A model generated the notes under the pieces. It saw only the letters and a program-made list of their open reading frames with translations, did not search any database and was not told the origin of the DNA. Shown piece after piece: positions 49,381 through 61,873 of a stretch of 64,000 nucleotides of DNA. The stretch covers positions 9,486,001 through 9,550,000 of the forward strand of contig CM070633.1 of NCBI GenBank assembly GCA_036346255.1, given 5' to 3'. Each line of letters opens with the position of its first letter. The stretch's first letter is position 1. A program made the translations under genes and the position numbers. Origin of the DNA: Ampelocalamus luodianensis. Lineage: Eukaryota > Streptophyta > Magnoliopsida > Poales > Poaceae.

Positions 49381-49577
49381 TACAGGAAGGATGAGCGTAA
49401 AAAAATGGTCAAAAATAAAAGCGAGATTCAAAAATAGACAACAAGGATAGGGATAACCTGACACTTTATTGTTGTTGAAGCTTGTTACACATAAAATTTA
49501 CGCAACTGGTCAATGTTCCAAGAGTTTGAGAGAACGCGGCCATCTTCCATTGCAAGTCGTCGATCGATCTGGACGCG

Positions 49578-49774
49578 TTACGACCACCATGTGTAAGGAC
49601 CCTCCCACTTTGGGAGAGTTTGTTCGATTAGACGGGATTGGATAAGCCTCAATACCAAGTCACCTTCAGCGAGGCTGCGAGGTTGGACCTTACGATCATA
49701 GTATCTGCGCAGGGTTTGTTGGTAGACTGCAGAACGAAATAAAGCCTAATTTCTCTTTTCCTCGAGCAGGTTAA
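49578..49774 (-). pseudogene. Pol (integrase C-terminal) remnant of X
   Basis: The minus strand encodes AVYQQTLRRYYDRKVQPRSL, then GDLVLRLIQ and LPKWEGPY, ending at TAA (49580-49578). This is the standard C-terminal end of plant gypsy integrase. One stop lies upstream in the same frame. It is joined almost directly to the truncated LTR at about 49785, which marks the deletion of the rest of gag-pol. Confidence 0.85.
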
Positions 49775-49784
49775 TGTCGTCTTC

Positions 49785-50304
49785 TCTCTATCCCAAAAGG
49801 GTCCTCCTCCTACTATCTCTAAAAGACACCTATTTATACTAAGCAGTGGTGGACGTCGTCATTCCAGGCTAATTAGTCGCTCATTATTGCGCAATAATGA
49901 GAGTAATTACCGGAGTAGTAACCTCCCCATGCTGTCAAACGGTTATCAGTCAGAGATAGTGGGGAATTATCAGCAGTTATGTTAAAATATAACTGTGTAT
50001 TTTGACTGTTTGGATCGTCACTATTTAGTGAATCTTCTGACGGGTGGGTCCAGTAAATCGTGAGGAATCTGTAGCAGAGCTAGTCGTAGAAAGACTTACG
50101 ATTATACCATAGTCGTAGAAGAACTTACGACTAGGGGGTAGTCGTAACGATTATACCATAGTCGTAGAAGAGTTTACGACTAGGGGGTAGTCGTAGGATA
50201 ACCTACGACTTCCTGACTCGTTCTTCCCTTATAATATTCAAGGGGTATGCTTTGTGACGTCATATTTCCTTATTAATAAATGAGGATTATTTAGATCCTC
50301 GTCA
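49785..50304 (-). repeat. 5' LTR of X, truncated (about 520 bp)
   Basis: It matches the 3' LTR from the TCTCTCTRTCCC point onward and ends at the TSD-bounded edge 50304. In element orientation it lacks its last part (about 230 bp at the R/U5 end). Compared with the other LTR it has one palindrome unit fewer near 50098. The TATAAATA box is kept (minus, 49831-49838). Confidence 0.87.
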
Positions 50305-50579
50305 GGAGGTATTTTTATTATAGCCTAGATGACTTATCCTGGCCAAAAACAGTTTTTGTTGAATTCTTAGAAATTATTTTGATCTTGATAAAAATATTTG
50401 ACTTTAAATAAACCTACTCGATTTAAGTGAATTAAGTATGTATTTTAAAAGGTGAAACAGTGGTTTTCAAAATTTATTCGGGGAATATATCATTCCAGTA
50501 GCATTCTTGCAAAATTTCATAATTTTATAAAATTATTTGCTATTTTTAAAGTCCTAGTCAAACTTTTGAGGTTTTTAAA

Positions 50580-51480
50580 TGAGTTAGTCAACTCTCCTGG
50601 CCTAACCTCGGTCCATGTCACTGTAGCGACCGAGCTAACCAGGTTTGAGTCCAAACCGGTGCATCGGGCCTTGTCTGCCATGTCTATACGTGCGCCCCAG
50701 TCCTCGGTGATTGCGAGCCGTTGATCTCCAAGCGAACAGGCGAGATCTGCGAAGCCGCGTGGGCTATCCACTTGCGTGCAGCAATTTCCACCGTTGGATC
50801 TTCATCCAACCGCAATCCAATCTTAATTCAAAACTCTAACGCGCCTCCAATCCTCCGCCGTTAGATCTTAATGAACGTGCAGGATTCATTGTGCCGTTCG
50901 GGTCACCTGAACATCACATTGGATCTGAGCCCTTGGATCTAAATCGGGCGATCGAGAGTGATTGTGCCGTTCGGGCCATCTCAATGAACCACGCAATCAT
51001 GACCGTTAGATTTAGATCATGTGGTACGCCTTTTTCGGGCAAGGCCATTTTTAAATGGTAAAAGCCGAGATGAGCGCGAGCCATTGGATCCTCGATCAAC
51101 GAATCAGATCTTGTGGGCCGTTCAGGTTGCCCGAACGCACCACTCAACCTCCACCTTTGGATCTTGATCGGATGGACCGCATCAATTGGGCCGTTCGTCC
51201 CCGAACCTCTCTTCAATCTTCACCGTTGCTCTTAAATCCAACCGTGCCGCCTTTTTCTTTTTGAACTTAAAGGCGCGCATTAAATTGCGATCATTGGATT
51301 TAAATCCTACGGTACTCATTCGAGCCACATGCGCATAGTGCCAGATCTTGATATGGTCGTTAGATTGATATCGTGCGGTCCATATTGAAAGATACCGGTT
51401 GAATGATATTTGTCCATCTTATCGTCGCCGTCCATTTCCAATCAAACGGTTGTCAATCTTTTGAGCTTACGGTGAAATGT
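50580..51480. repeat. Near-palindromic CCGTTGGATC repeats in LTR C
   Basis: About ten units of the type CCGTTRGATCNNNATCNNACGG occur (near 50710, 50791, 50858, 50925, 51003, 51082, 51151, 51220, 51289, 51354 and 51428). They alternate with a second palindrome of the type GCCGTTCGGGnnnCCCGAACG. They lie upstream of the LTR promoter at 51689, so they occupy the U3 enhancer position. Confidence 0.7.
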
Positions 51481-54400
51481 ATTGTCGTATTTTGATACGG
51501 CTGACAGCGGGGCCCGCTTGTCAGCGACTCCTCTTTCTTCCTTCTCGCGTCTGTGCATCGCCGCCGACTTCGTTGTCGGAGAGGTGATGTTCCGCCGCGA
51601 TTTTGGCAAATCCCTCCTTAACACCTGACACCATATTGCCACCGCATCCACTCTAGAACCCTCTCAGTTGCTCTGGAGGTTCAAACCCTATATAAACCCT
51701 AGCTTTTGAGCTTATCCACCATTGTTGACCGAGAGAGAGCTTTCTTCATCTTTTCATTTCTAGTGAAGTATCCCTGGCTCTCACTTCTTGTTTATCCCTC
51801 CTGATGCTTAAGTCACTTTGTAATGTGAGTTTAGCATCATTTGTAGGTGGATCCCGTGATCTTGCTCTCTGTTGAACTGAGCCAGTTGAAGCACCACTTC
51901 GGTGATTTCTTGCTCTGGTGAGCTATGCCTTCCATTCTTTCCATCTTAAGCTTCTTCATGATCACAAATAACTTAGTGGAGCATTCACTTGTTCTTAAGC
52001 AGCTCCAGTCTTGCTTTAACTGAAAAGTTTCTTTTATAATTTTTCAGTCTTTCATATCATTTTCAAGCTCTAGGGTTTCCCTTGTTATCTTTTCATCTTA
52101 GTTAGTTCTTAGCTAAACCCTAGTAGCATAAGCAGTTGTTCTTTTGATTCTTAATGCCTTCTACTTAGCTTTGTAGCAAAGATCTACCTCTGTCAGCTGT
52201 TGTCGGCCAAACCGATAACCTTTGTAACTTTGATAGTTTTCTGTAATCTGACCGATTAGGGTTAGTCTAGGTTATTATCTACTCTAGAGATCAGATTAAG
52301 CTTCAATTTAGAATCTTTCACTTAGTACATTTTGATTAACCCAAATCGCAATCGCCTGCTTTGAATTCTTTTCAAAACTCAAATCAGAACTTTAACCTAA
52401 ACCTAATTTCATCAATTGAAGCGTGAGGTGGTAATATGGGTTATTATCTTTATTGGGGTAAATACAGCTTAAACATGTTGTTAACCATGCATTACCATCT
52501 TGATCATACAATTTCTCTTTATCTTTTATTTGCTGTCAGTCCTTGTGTTTATTGGATATTATTGTTTCTTTTAGAATCTGGTTCTTCTGAAGTAATTGAG
52601 TCCAGCCTTGAACCATCAGCACCTGAACAAGAAGTTTATTATTACCAAGGCAAGCATCCTCTCTACATCATGTTGATCACAAAGTTTTGTACTATAGATT
52701 TCCAAAATAACAATGATAACTGTTGCATGCTAATTTCCTAAAAAGCAATTGTGGTATGTTAATAGATAGTTATAACCTAACATTGTGGCTTACCTTAAAT
52801 CTGACCATACACTCAAACTTAGAATAGTGTTGTATATTACGACATTTAATTTCAGAAATTTGCTTAGCCATGCAGTCCATAGAACGTTAGTGTTTGGCAA
52901 GATTACCTTGTCAAACATGGGAGCAACAAATGAATTTCAGTCATTTTAATTCTTTGTCCAGTTTATTTAAATCAGAACTGAATTTAAATTTCAATTGATC
53001 TGGACAAGAGGATGCTAGTGATGGTGCCTTCGTGCACGATATTGGGAAGTGTGGTGGACTTGTCTGGACCAATTAAGGACTGAACTCTGACTATTCAATT
53101 CAAGCCCCAACGTACTTCTACATACGGTGTATGGGCGCTGTTTGGTTAAGTAAAAGGTTAATGCTATTGAGTTGGAAACAGGGGAGTAAGGACATGTGTG
53201 TTGATCTTATATGGCATAGATGCTTAAGTCTTCGGGCTGTGTCTTATGCCATGTGAGTTCTTATATCAGTATCAGATGTTCTTAGGAGGGTGAGGACGTA
53301 TATGTGTTCTATCGCATGTACGTACCTTAAGGGTTCCGATTGCGATCTAGTATGTGTAGCGAACACAATCTATATTTCTTTTGATTAGGTCGGCATTCCC
53401 GGCGCAACATGTGTGCCCCGGTTAAGCAGATGCTATCTATCGTTGTTTAAGCGGGATTAGTTCACACATGGGTTGTCCAACTCAATAGTGCCAACTTGTT
53501 GAAAAATACCAAATCTTAGTTTACCCGGCCGGCATACCTACGGTTGTGTGCTATTATTCCGGAGGCTTACGGGCTAACTAAGTCGTGTGGGTAAAGATGT
53601 ACACCCCTGCAGGGTTAAAACTATTCGAATAGCCGTGTCCGCGGTTATGGACGACACTTGGGTTGATGTCACCTGTATAGATTTTGATTTCAACTAATGT
53701 TTGGGTTCTGGTTTGGCATGAGGGAATTCATGCAATGTTTTTGTTGGTGGTGAACAACCACTCAAATTATGTTACTATTTATATTTACATTTCATTTACT
53801 TACTGTTTTAGTCCAAATTGATTTATTAAATTGCATTATCAAAACTTAGCAATTGTAGGTTAAGATGTATTGCTTTATGCAAAATTGAACTATTATAACC
53901 TTCCTGTTGACAACCTTATGCATGTACAAATTCTAATCCTTTGAATAGGTCCTATCAAACACTTTCTTTTAGTAGTTTGTATAAATCTTGCGAGTACCTT
54001 CTGTACTCAGGTGCTTTCACCACATGTTGCAGGTGAAGATGGTTATTTGTATGAGGTACCCGTTAGCGCCGAATAGGGCGACGCTAACGAATGAAGCTAT
54101 TTCTAGTCTCCACGCAATAGCTTACGGGTGATGGGGCCATTGGTGGCTTTTTGCTGTTTAATCTTTTGCTTCCGCTGTTAAACTTTGTTAGTGACTCTCA
54201 GTCACTTGATATTGTAGTACTAAACCGAATTGTAAACTTCTGTTTAATTATGTAAATGTATGCCTTGCATGTGTATGATGCAATGTTGTTTAAGGATATA
54301 TATATGCAATGGTCACTGATCCTAGGAACCATTGTAAGACATATATCCGGGAATCTGAATATTGGATTTGTTACTTGTTAAATTTATACTTCTAGCATGA

Positions 54401-55559
54401 TATTTAATGAGGGAACCGAACTGTTCCTTAATTAAGAATTATGTTACAGTATAATTTTAATTCAGCACATTTTCAATATTTCGGGGTCCTCACAATAACC
54501 TAGAGTACTGGCAGGGGTGAACAATTTCAGGGTAACAATGCAATAGCATTAGCTACCTCTAATCGACAGAATTAACTTTGACACAAAGAAGCATACATAC
54601 TTATTCTTTGCAAACAAGATATTACACTTTAAAAGTAAGAGGAGCAATATGATCAAATGATGCTACATCTACTTGCCTTGTTGGAGATCACTTGGTTGTT
54701 GCAGAGGGTCACTCTCGTATTCAACACAATCGTCGGAACCTATCGAAAGAGCAAGAAAATCCAATAAGAAAGACAAACACCGAAAAAGACTCAAAATCCA
54801 AAGTACTCTAAAATCCATGAAATTTACACAGCAGGAAGAGCATGATTTTAAATGAATTTAGAAACAAGAATTATTCCATTTGGATTAATTATGCAAAAGT
54901 TATAGTCTAAACAATTTCTTTCAACTGAAAAATCAAGATAAATTGATATTTGTTACTGTTCATCACACAATTTTTCAGAAAGTTTTTGAACTCGAAAGTT
55001 TTATGGTAGGCAGATAATGACATTCTAAGGTCAGCAAAATTGGGTTCACTTCATTTGGAGTTAAAATGACTTATTATGATTTTTCTAAGTTATGAAACTA
55101 ATGCATAGCATTTTTCAGAGACAAAGACCCAAATAACACATTTTCTATCTTAAGGCATATTAACAGAGGACCTTATCACAACTTAGTTTGCTCAATTTGG
55201 AAATTCAGAGAATTACTTATGCATTTTATAAGTTTAAAGGAATTTTCTAGGGCACTATTAATTCTAAAACAAGTTAATACAACTTAAACCATTTTCTGGT
55301 ACAGAATAGTGCTCAAACACACTTTCAGATTAAAGTTTAGTTATACATGAAAAAAATAAAATTTGAATCACTCTAAAAGGAGTTAGAATGAATTAGTTAT
55401 GCACTTTTCAAATTTAAAACAATTTAAGAGTTTGCAATTAAGAGCTTTCGGGCTTCTCTTGAAAACTAACTCAACCGGGGAGGTCAGGACCGTTGATCTG
55501 AAATCGCACAGCTCAAGCGCACGGGAGCACAATACACACGAGCACCCATGCGAAAAGAC

Positions 55560-56080
55560 TCCAACGTGCCCTGGGGAGGTCTAAACCGTCAGATCTAGAT
55601 TTGACGGTCCAGATCTACAAGGGAGGTCCTAAGGGTTAAGGTTTACATGAGGGAGGTCCTGACGGCTAAGATCTCGCAGAGGGAGGTCTTAACGGTCAAG
55701 ATTTTCAGGGGGAGGTCCTAAATGTCAAGTTCTAAGAGAGGGGAGGTCCTGAGCGATCTAGATTCCCAATGGGAGGTTTTGAACGGCTCAGATCTACCCA
55801 GAGGATGTCCTAGAGGTCAAGTTCTAAAAAGGGAAAGGTCATGGACGACCAAGATCTATAAGAGGAGGTTCTAAAGGTTAAGATCTGCGATGAGGGAGGT
55901 CCTGAGGTTTTCTTTACAAAAGACCAAGGGGTGGTCTTTTGCAAAGAGGACCCTGAGGGTGGTTTTTGCAAAGATGACTACGGGAGGTCTTTTGCGGAAA
56001 CACAGAGGGTGATCCTAACAGTACAGATTAAATTTAAAGAGGTCTTTAACGGCTGAGATCTAACCTAAGAGGTCCTAAAG
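55560..56080. repeat. GGAGGTCCTNAACGG array in LTR A
   Basis: About a dozen units of 30-36 bases of the type GGGAGGTCCTNACGGYTAAG followed by ATCT occur in tandem. They end in a variant block built on AAAGACCAAGGGGTGGTCTTT, itself an inverted repeat. The same array type occurs in B. The reverse complement of the unit resembles the GATC-containing repeats of LTR C. Confidence 0.75.
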
Positions 56081-56738
56081 GTTGTCAAAGGGTGGCCTGG
56101 CTTTCGACAACGCAGATTATGGCCCACATGTAAGTGACACAAAAGCCATTCAGACAGCTATTAACTGCTTACCAATGATTAGCAATGATTTGCTCATTAA
56201 TGTTGTCTTGGCGACAATACACAGAGCTACGATGTCCGATAAAAGCCCGAGGGCCATTAACGGCTTGCCGCCGGTGATGAGGACCTCGCCGGCGCCAACC
56301 ACGGACACCACTAGGTGCACAATAGCATTACGCACCCACTGGGACCACTTATGACGGCGGCGGCGGCCAAGAACACCGGCGAGCCAGAGATGAACAGCGG
56401 TGACCAATACAGCTAAACTTGAAAAGCAAAAATGAGCTCCGCATTGTTCTGAAAAGCAGGTGCCCAAGCCTCTAGGGACTAATAAGAGGTTACCTGAGGA
56501 TGGAGAAGGCAAGAAGATAGTCGGAGAAGCTCCGACGACCAAGTATCTTGCCGGAGTTGGGGAAGATGATGGAGATAGAGAGGTCTGAGCAAAATAAGCA
56601 TGGCTAGTTCATCAGGATAGCTTCAATATAGCTCATAGAAGGTCTATGAGCACTTAATTGAAGAATTAAGGTGCTTACCGGCGATGGGGAAGAAAGGGGA
56701 TGAACTCGGCCGAATTTGAACAAACCCCAATTTGACAA

Positions 56739-59700
56739 TGTGAGACCTCGGTTTATTTAGCTTGTAATGTTTAGTCTTCTATTGACTCTAGCATCACAAA
56801 CAAAGCATACCGTGTCTTGGGAAAATGTATACTTCCCAGAATTGCAGTATACACACCCTTTTACAAAACATTGCATCAATTTCATACAACACGCAGAACC
56901 AAAGCTAAAGCTTTGGTAGCAAAAGACATACATAATAGTTATTACAAAGAGAAGCTAATCGGCCAAGAACAGGCCAAAAGAGTTAAACAACAGCGGAAGC
57001 AAAATGCCATAAGATGGCAAGCCAACCGGTTTGCCATACACCCACAAGGCAATCCGACCGGGCCGCTAAGCTAGTCGTCCACACCGCAGCAAAACTCACA
57101 GAAGTAGACCCCTTGGGGATCCACTTCCTCCTTTGCACACAACAAGCAATGCAGGTGAGTACAATAATGTACTCGTAAGACTTACGAGTAACAAGCCTAT
57201 ACATAGCTACATGAAGGCTGCAACAAAGGAATATGGTTATATGGTTAATTGGACGCATAAAGCAATTTTCATTTGCAATAATGTAATAGATTAAAGGCAA
57301 TTTATCAAATCCGTTTTTAAGCATTGAAATAACACGAGGTAACAATAGATAGCATAAGTACCAACCTAGAGGTGACTAACCCAATAGCCACCACAACATA
57401 GCACGAATCCCCGAATTCGTACCACCCGTCAAGTTTTAATTAAAAGGTTATAGTCTAATTCTCACAGGGCGTATCCGAGCGTGTTCATAACCTAGGATGA
57501 GGCTATTCGAATAGTTTTAACCCTGTAGGGGTGTACCAATGTACCCACACTTCAGACCACCTTTTTGCCACAATAAGCACACTTCCGAAGGTATGCCGGT
57601 ATGGCTAAGTCCTACGAGACGTTTCCAATATTGTGCATCAACTACGAGCCGTTCGTATGGATAGAACTCATACGCTTACATTGTAAAGCCGAAAGCCAAC
57701 AAATCCCATCCCAAGCGAAGGCTTTCAGACTACTACAATGCTCCCAACACCATCCCTCCTGTGACCCCCTGCGACTCGGAGCCAACACACGCTAAAGTAC
57801 TAAGTCAAGAGAGGTCACATTTCCCTCTAATGTGGTTAGCACGCAAAATGCTCAGTACGGTGGCGCAAGTAATTCGGTCCTTGTTGACTCGGGCACCATT
57901 CCAATCACACCCAAAAGCACACCATCTTACCATTGTGCCCAAGTCCAAATCATTTTATTTTTAGTTTTAGTTTTCACAATTAAACATAGCACAAAGGATG
58001 AAATCATAAAGTCATAATAAGTTTGTGTGATCAAGGTTATCGACTAAGTCGACAACCGCCCATTTCTACCGGTAGCTAAGCACGACTAAGCAACATTAAC
58101 TCGTAAACTAATAAGTGACGAGGGCTCATCCATCGAACCCTAAATCACAGCAAGATACTCCTAGGCTCAGTAGTAGAAGATAAATATTTACCTGCAGATT
58201 ATGCATCTAATAGGTCAACTAATCGACAATAGTTTAAAACAAGATAGCAATGCATACGTAAAATTTGCAAACAACATATTAGACTTTCAAAATAATAGGA
58301 GCATTATGATCAAATGATGCTACATCTGCTTGCCTTATTGGATGTGCTCTTGCTGCAGAGGATCACTCTCGGGCTCAACAAACTCTTCGGAACCTAACGC
58401 AAAAACGCGATAAAGCCAATAAGAACGAAGAACACCGAAAGAAACTTAAAAGCCAAAGTCATCCAAATCCCATGAAATTTATACAGTAGCAACAACATGA
58501 TTTTAAATGAATTTATCAACAAGAATTAAGTTATTTAGACTAAACATGAAAAAGTTATAGCCTAAACAAGTTTTATCAGCCTGAAAATTCAATTTAAATT
58601 AATTTCGGTTACTGTTCATAGCACAAATTTCCAGATAGATCTAGAACTTGAAAATTTTATGGTAGGTACAACGTGGCATTCTAAGAACAGCAAAACTGAG
58701 TTTACTCAAATTGGAGTTGAAATGAATTACTTATGATTTTCTAAGTTGTAAAACTAGAACATGTCATTTTTCAGAGGTACATAAATGAACAAAACCTATT
58801 CCATATTAAAGTATACTAACAGAGGAGTTTTACAAGCTTGAGTTTGCCCAATTTGGAGTTATACAGAAAAAGTTATGCATTTTACATGTTTTAATTGATT
58901 TTTTTAGAATATTAAATAATGGCTGAACCAAGTTAATAGTGTTTACAAGATTTTCTGGTACATAACAACGTCTAAATGTATTTTTAAATTAAACTTTAGT
59001 TAAACAGAAATTTAACACAATTGGAATCATCTAAAAAAGAATTAAAATAAATTAGTTATGAGTTTTTAAAGTTCTAAAACCATTTTCAGTTGACAAATAA
59101 AAAGCTTATTGGAAAACAATCAACTTAAACAAAAAGGAAATGACGTGGTTGAATATGGGTCATAGATCGCGAATCGGACGACCCAATCGCGAGGGCCGAA
59201 CGGACGCGTAGTGCGCCCAACACCACCCCACCGTTGGATTAGATCCAACGGTCCGCTAGGGCTGGGACATTCGGACTTTCCGAATGCCACCCCAAGTCTG
59301 GGCCAAGGATCAAGAAAGGAACGGCTCAGATCAAGGGTCCCTTCGGAGGGCCGAACGCAACAGAGATCTGGGCCGTAGATCTCAAAATAAACGTCAAGAG
59401 TGGACTTGACTCGCTAGAACACCTAAAGTGCTGAGGAGGTCTAGGCCGTTAGATTAAGATCTGACGGTCCAGAGCTGATGGGGAGGTCCTAAGGCTAAGG
59501 ATTTAACGGAGGAGGTCTGGGACGGCCAAGATCTACCAGAGGAGGTCCTGGACAACCTAGATCTAGACTGGGGAGGTCTCAACGGCTAAGATTCACAAAG
59601 AGGTCCTATGGGTCAAAATCTAACGGACGAAGACCTCGACGGCTAAGATCTCGCAGGGGGAGGTCTTAACGGTCTAGATCTACACGAGGGAGGTCCTAGT

Positions 59701-61873
59701 GGTAGAGGTCTAAACGGAGGGAGGTACCGACGGTTAACATCTTACAGGGGAGGTCTTAATGGTCAAGATCTACACAAGGAGGTCCGCAAAGATGAAGTCT
59801 TAACAGAGGGAGGTCTTAACGGCTCAGATCTCCACTGGGAGGTCTTGAACGGTCAAGTTCTGCCCGGGGGTGGTCCTAAAGGTTAAGACTTGCGGAGGGA
59901 GAGGTCCTGAGGTTTTCTTTGCAAAAGACCAAGGGGTGGTCTTTTGAATTGAGGACCCCAAGGGAGGTCTCGATGGTGGTTTTACAAAAACGACCACGGG
60001 GTGGTCATTTTGCACGGGGGTGATCTAAACGGCTAGGATTAAAGCTAGGGAGGTCCTAAATGGCTATGATCTAATCTCGGGAGGAGGTCCCAGTACTAAG
60101 ATTTTCGCAGACAAAGATCCTATGGCTAAGATCTAACCCGAGGTGATCTTTAACGGCTATGATTAACTCGAGGAGGTCCGAGAACTTGTCGAAAACCCGA
60201 CAAGAGTACAGAGCGCTGCACTATGCCCGCCGGCTCGCCATCGGCGACCACGGCCGCGACGGTGCGAACCCAAGGTGCCAAAATGTGCGCAATACCATTG
60301 CGAACAAAACGAGGGCACACTCGACGGCGGAGCTGGCCTAAAATGCCGGCGAGCCGGAGAGGGGTGGAGGAGCAGTTTCGACAAAAACCGAAAACACGAA
60401 AAAGCTTCGCTACGACCTAATCTAATGGGTGCTCAAGCTCTATGGGGCTATTGCGAACACACCTGGATGCAGGGGAGGTTCGAAGGAAGTCGGAGGAGTG
60501 CTGGCGGCGGAGACCGACGCCGGAGACGAGGAAGACAACGAAGACAAGAGTTCCTGAGCGACAAGAAGCAAAAATAATGGTAAGGATAGTTTCGCGATGA
60601 CCCAGAGATGGTCCAGGAGTAACCAAAGAACTGGGAAAAGGCCCTTACCGGAGGTGGGGACGAAGGAGGCCACTTATGGTCGAAATCCGCGCAAACTCCA
60701 AATTGGTCAAATCCTACGAAGGCGACCCAAAATAGAGTTAGGGGATAGCTTTGCGACCAGCAGAGGTCCAAGAGGAAACAAGATGCTGGGCAAGAGGAGC
60801 ACCAGAGCACCAAGGCCACCACCGAGCTTCACGGCTAACAATGGCGGCTTAGGGGGTTTTGGGGTTTTGAGCTCACAGAACAGAGGGGGCGCAAGGGGTG
60901 TTGTAAAGGTGCTCAAGGAGGAGCTCAGAGGCTTCTAATAGCTTGGAGAACTAGGGTTCGGCAAGGACATAGCCAAAGGGTGAGCTCAATGGTGAGCTCG
61001 GCTCACAGCACTGCCATGGACCAAGGATATGATGGGGGCAAGTGAAGAACACGACTTCGGGCCGAAAGCACTGACGTTGACGAGGACGAGCTCGAAGTGA
61101 CAAGGCCCTGCACAACTCTCAGAGCACGCCAAGGCTCTCGCGCACGAGGAGGAAGAAGAACATGGGAGGGAGGTCCTGGTTGTTAGATCATGGATGGGCG
61201 GCTAGGATTGCTCCCGATCTCCGGAGGTCCGAAGCGGTAAGGGAGTTCTGGGGCGTTGGATTGAAATACAACGGCTCAACCACGCGCCCAAACGAGCTCG
61301 AGCCCAAGTGCGGCTCTGGACTGGGTTCGACCGAGTCAACGACTTGGGCTCGGGTCTGACTCAGCCCTAGGTTTAGAATTTAGGGTTTTAAACTGAGCTG
61401 AAATTTGGGGATTTGTTTAAGGTAGCAAAGCAACTCCAACAATTCTGAAATTTTTACAGGAGGTTGCTAACTTAGATATTAACCTTGTGTAAAATTTATA
61501 GAGGTTTTTATGAAGTGCATTTCTCTCCAAAAATTCTGCAAGGTGCTAAGCTAGGGTTTGACTGAAATTCAAACAGGTTTGACTGACCTCCAAATATATT
61601 CAAAAAAATTCTAAAAATTGTGAAATTTTTCAGAGGGGTCACACACCATCCCTAGAACTTAGAAAAAATATTTTCAGAGAATGATCAAAAGATTTGACAA
61701 GAAAGTTTTTGATGGACAAGGTTTAGGTCAAAATGACTTGTGACTTTGTATTTCCATAATTCCTTTACAATAATTTTTCAGAACAAACAGGAAATACAAG
61801 ATGTAAGATAAGTTTTTAATTTCTACACATCTTCTTACATTTGAAACACAAGACCAATTCTTGGGATGTTACA
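56739..61873 (-). mobile_element. B: solo LTR (5,135 bp) nested in A, TSD GACAA
   Basis: On the minus strand it runs from TGTAACATCCC (61873) to GGTCTCACA (56739). GACAA is duplicated at 56734-56738 and 61874-61878. Along its length it is colinear with the pieces of A, for example AATTGCAGTATACACACC in both, but clearly diverged. It has no gag-pol. Open frames inside it are chance or low-complexity. In the part matching A's TATAAAGG, B reads CTATTAGAAG. Confidence 0.9.
59440..60185. repeat. GGAGGTCCTNAACGG array in LTR B
   Basis: About twenty tandem units of the same type as in A are present. They include the AAAGACCAAGGGGTGGTCTTT inverted-repeat variant near 59926-59946. The array is longer than in A, so unit number has changed since the two LTRs separated. 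Confidence 0.75.

Larger units (their letters stand above)
40669..50304 (-). mobile_element. X: Tat-like Ty3/gypsy element, gag-pol deleted, TSD GGAGG
   Basis: Two copies of one LTR bound this unit, and GGAGG is duplicated exactly at 40664-40668 and 50305-50309. Orientation is minus: both LTR copies carry TATAAATA on the minus strand, a polypurine tract abuts the 40669-41416 LTR, and the only pol remnant reads minus. An antisense reading frame (plus strand, 42024-45642) lies between the pol end and the 3' LTR, as in Tat-lineage elements. Gag, protease, RT and most of integrase are missing, as are the end of the 5' LTR and the primer binding site. Confidence 0.88.
40448..54494 (+). mobile_element. 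C: solo LTR (about 4.4 kb net) nested in A, TSD ATAAC
   Basis: It starts TGTAACAACTCC (40448) and ends GGGGTCCTCACA (54494). ATAAC is duplicated at 40443-40447 and 54495-54499. Its own sequence is 40448-40668 plus 50310-54494, and the flanks rejoin LTR A homology on both sides. The segment 53380-53660 matches the reverse complement of part of A (39800-40100), so C is a relative of A and B in the opposite orientation. A TATATAAA promoter motif lies at 51689-51696. Confidence 0.87.

Noticed and set aside
40669..50304. X as a plus-strand element because its longest reading frame is on the plus strand
   Set aside because: TATA boxes of both LTR copies, the polypurine tract and the integrase remnant are all on the minus strand. 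The plus-strand frame fits an antisense ORF.
40669..54494. Possible CRISPR-like arrays (regular palindromic repeats)
   Set aside because: Repeat units are degenerate, spacing is irregular, no cas genes exist and the DNA is plant nuclear. They are LTR-internal repeats.
56150..56542. Minus-strand 130-codon frame as a possible small gene
   Set aside because: It lies in LTR A, has no recognisable domain and no splice or promoter support.
39042..61873. A and B as the two LTRs of one retrotransposon
   Set aside because: Each has its own exact TSD (TGGTC and GACAA), and B lies inside A with A sequence resuming after it, so they are separate insertions.
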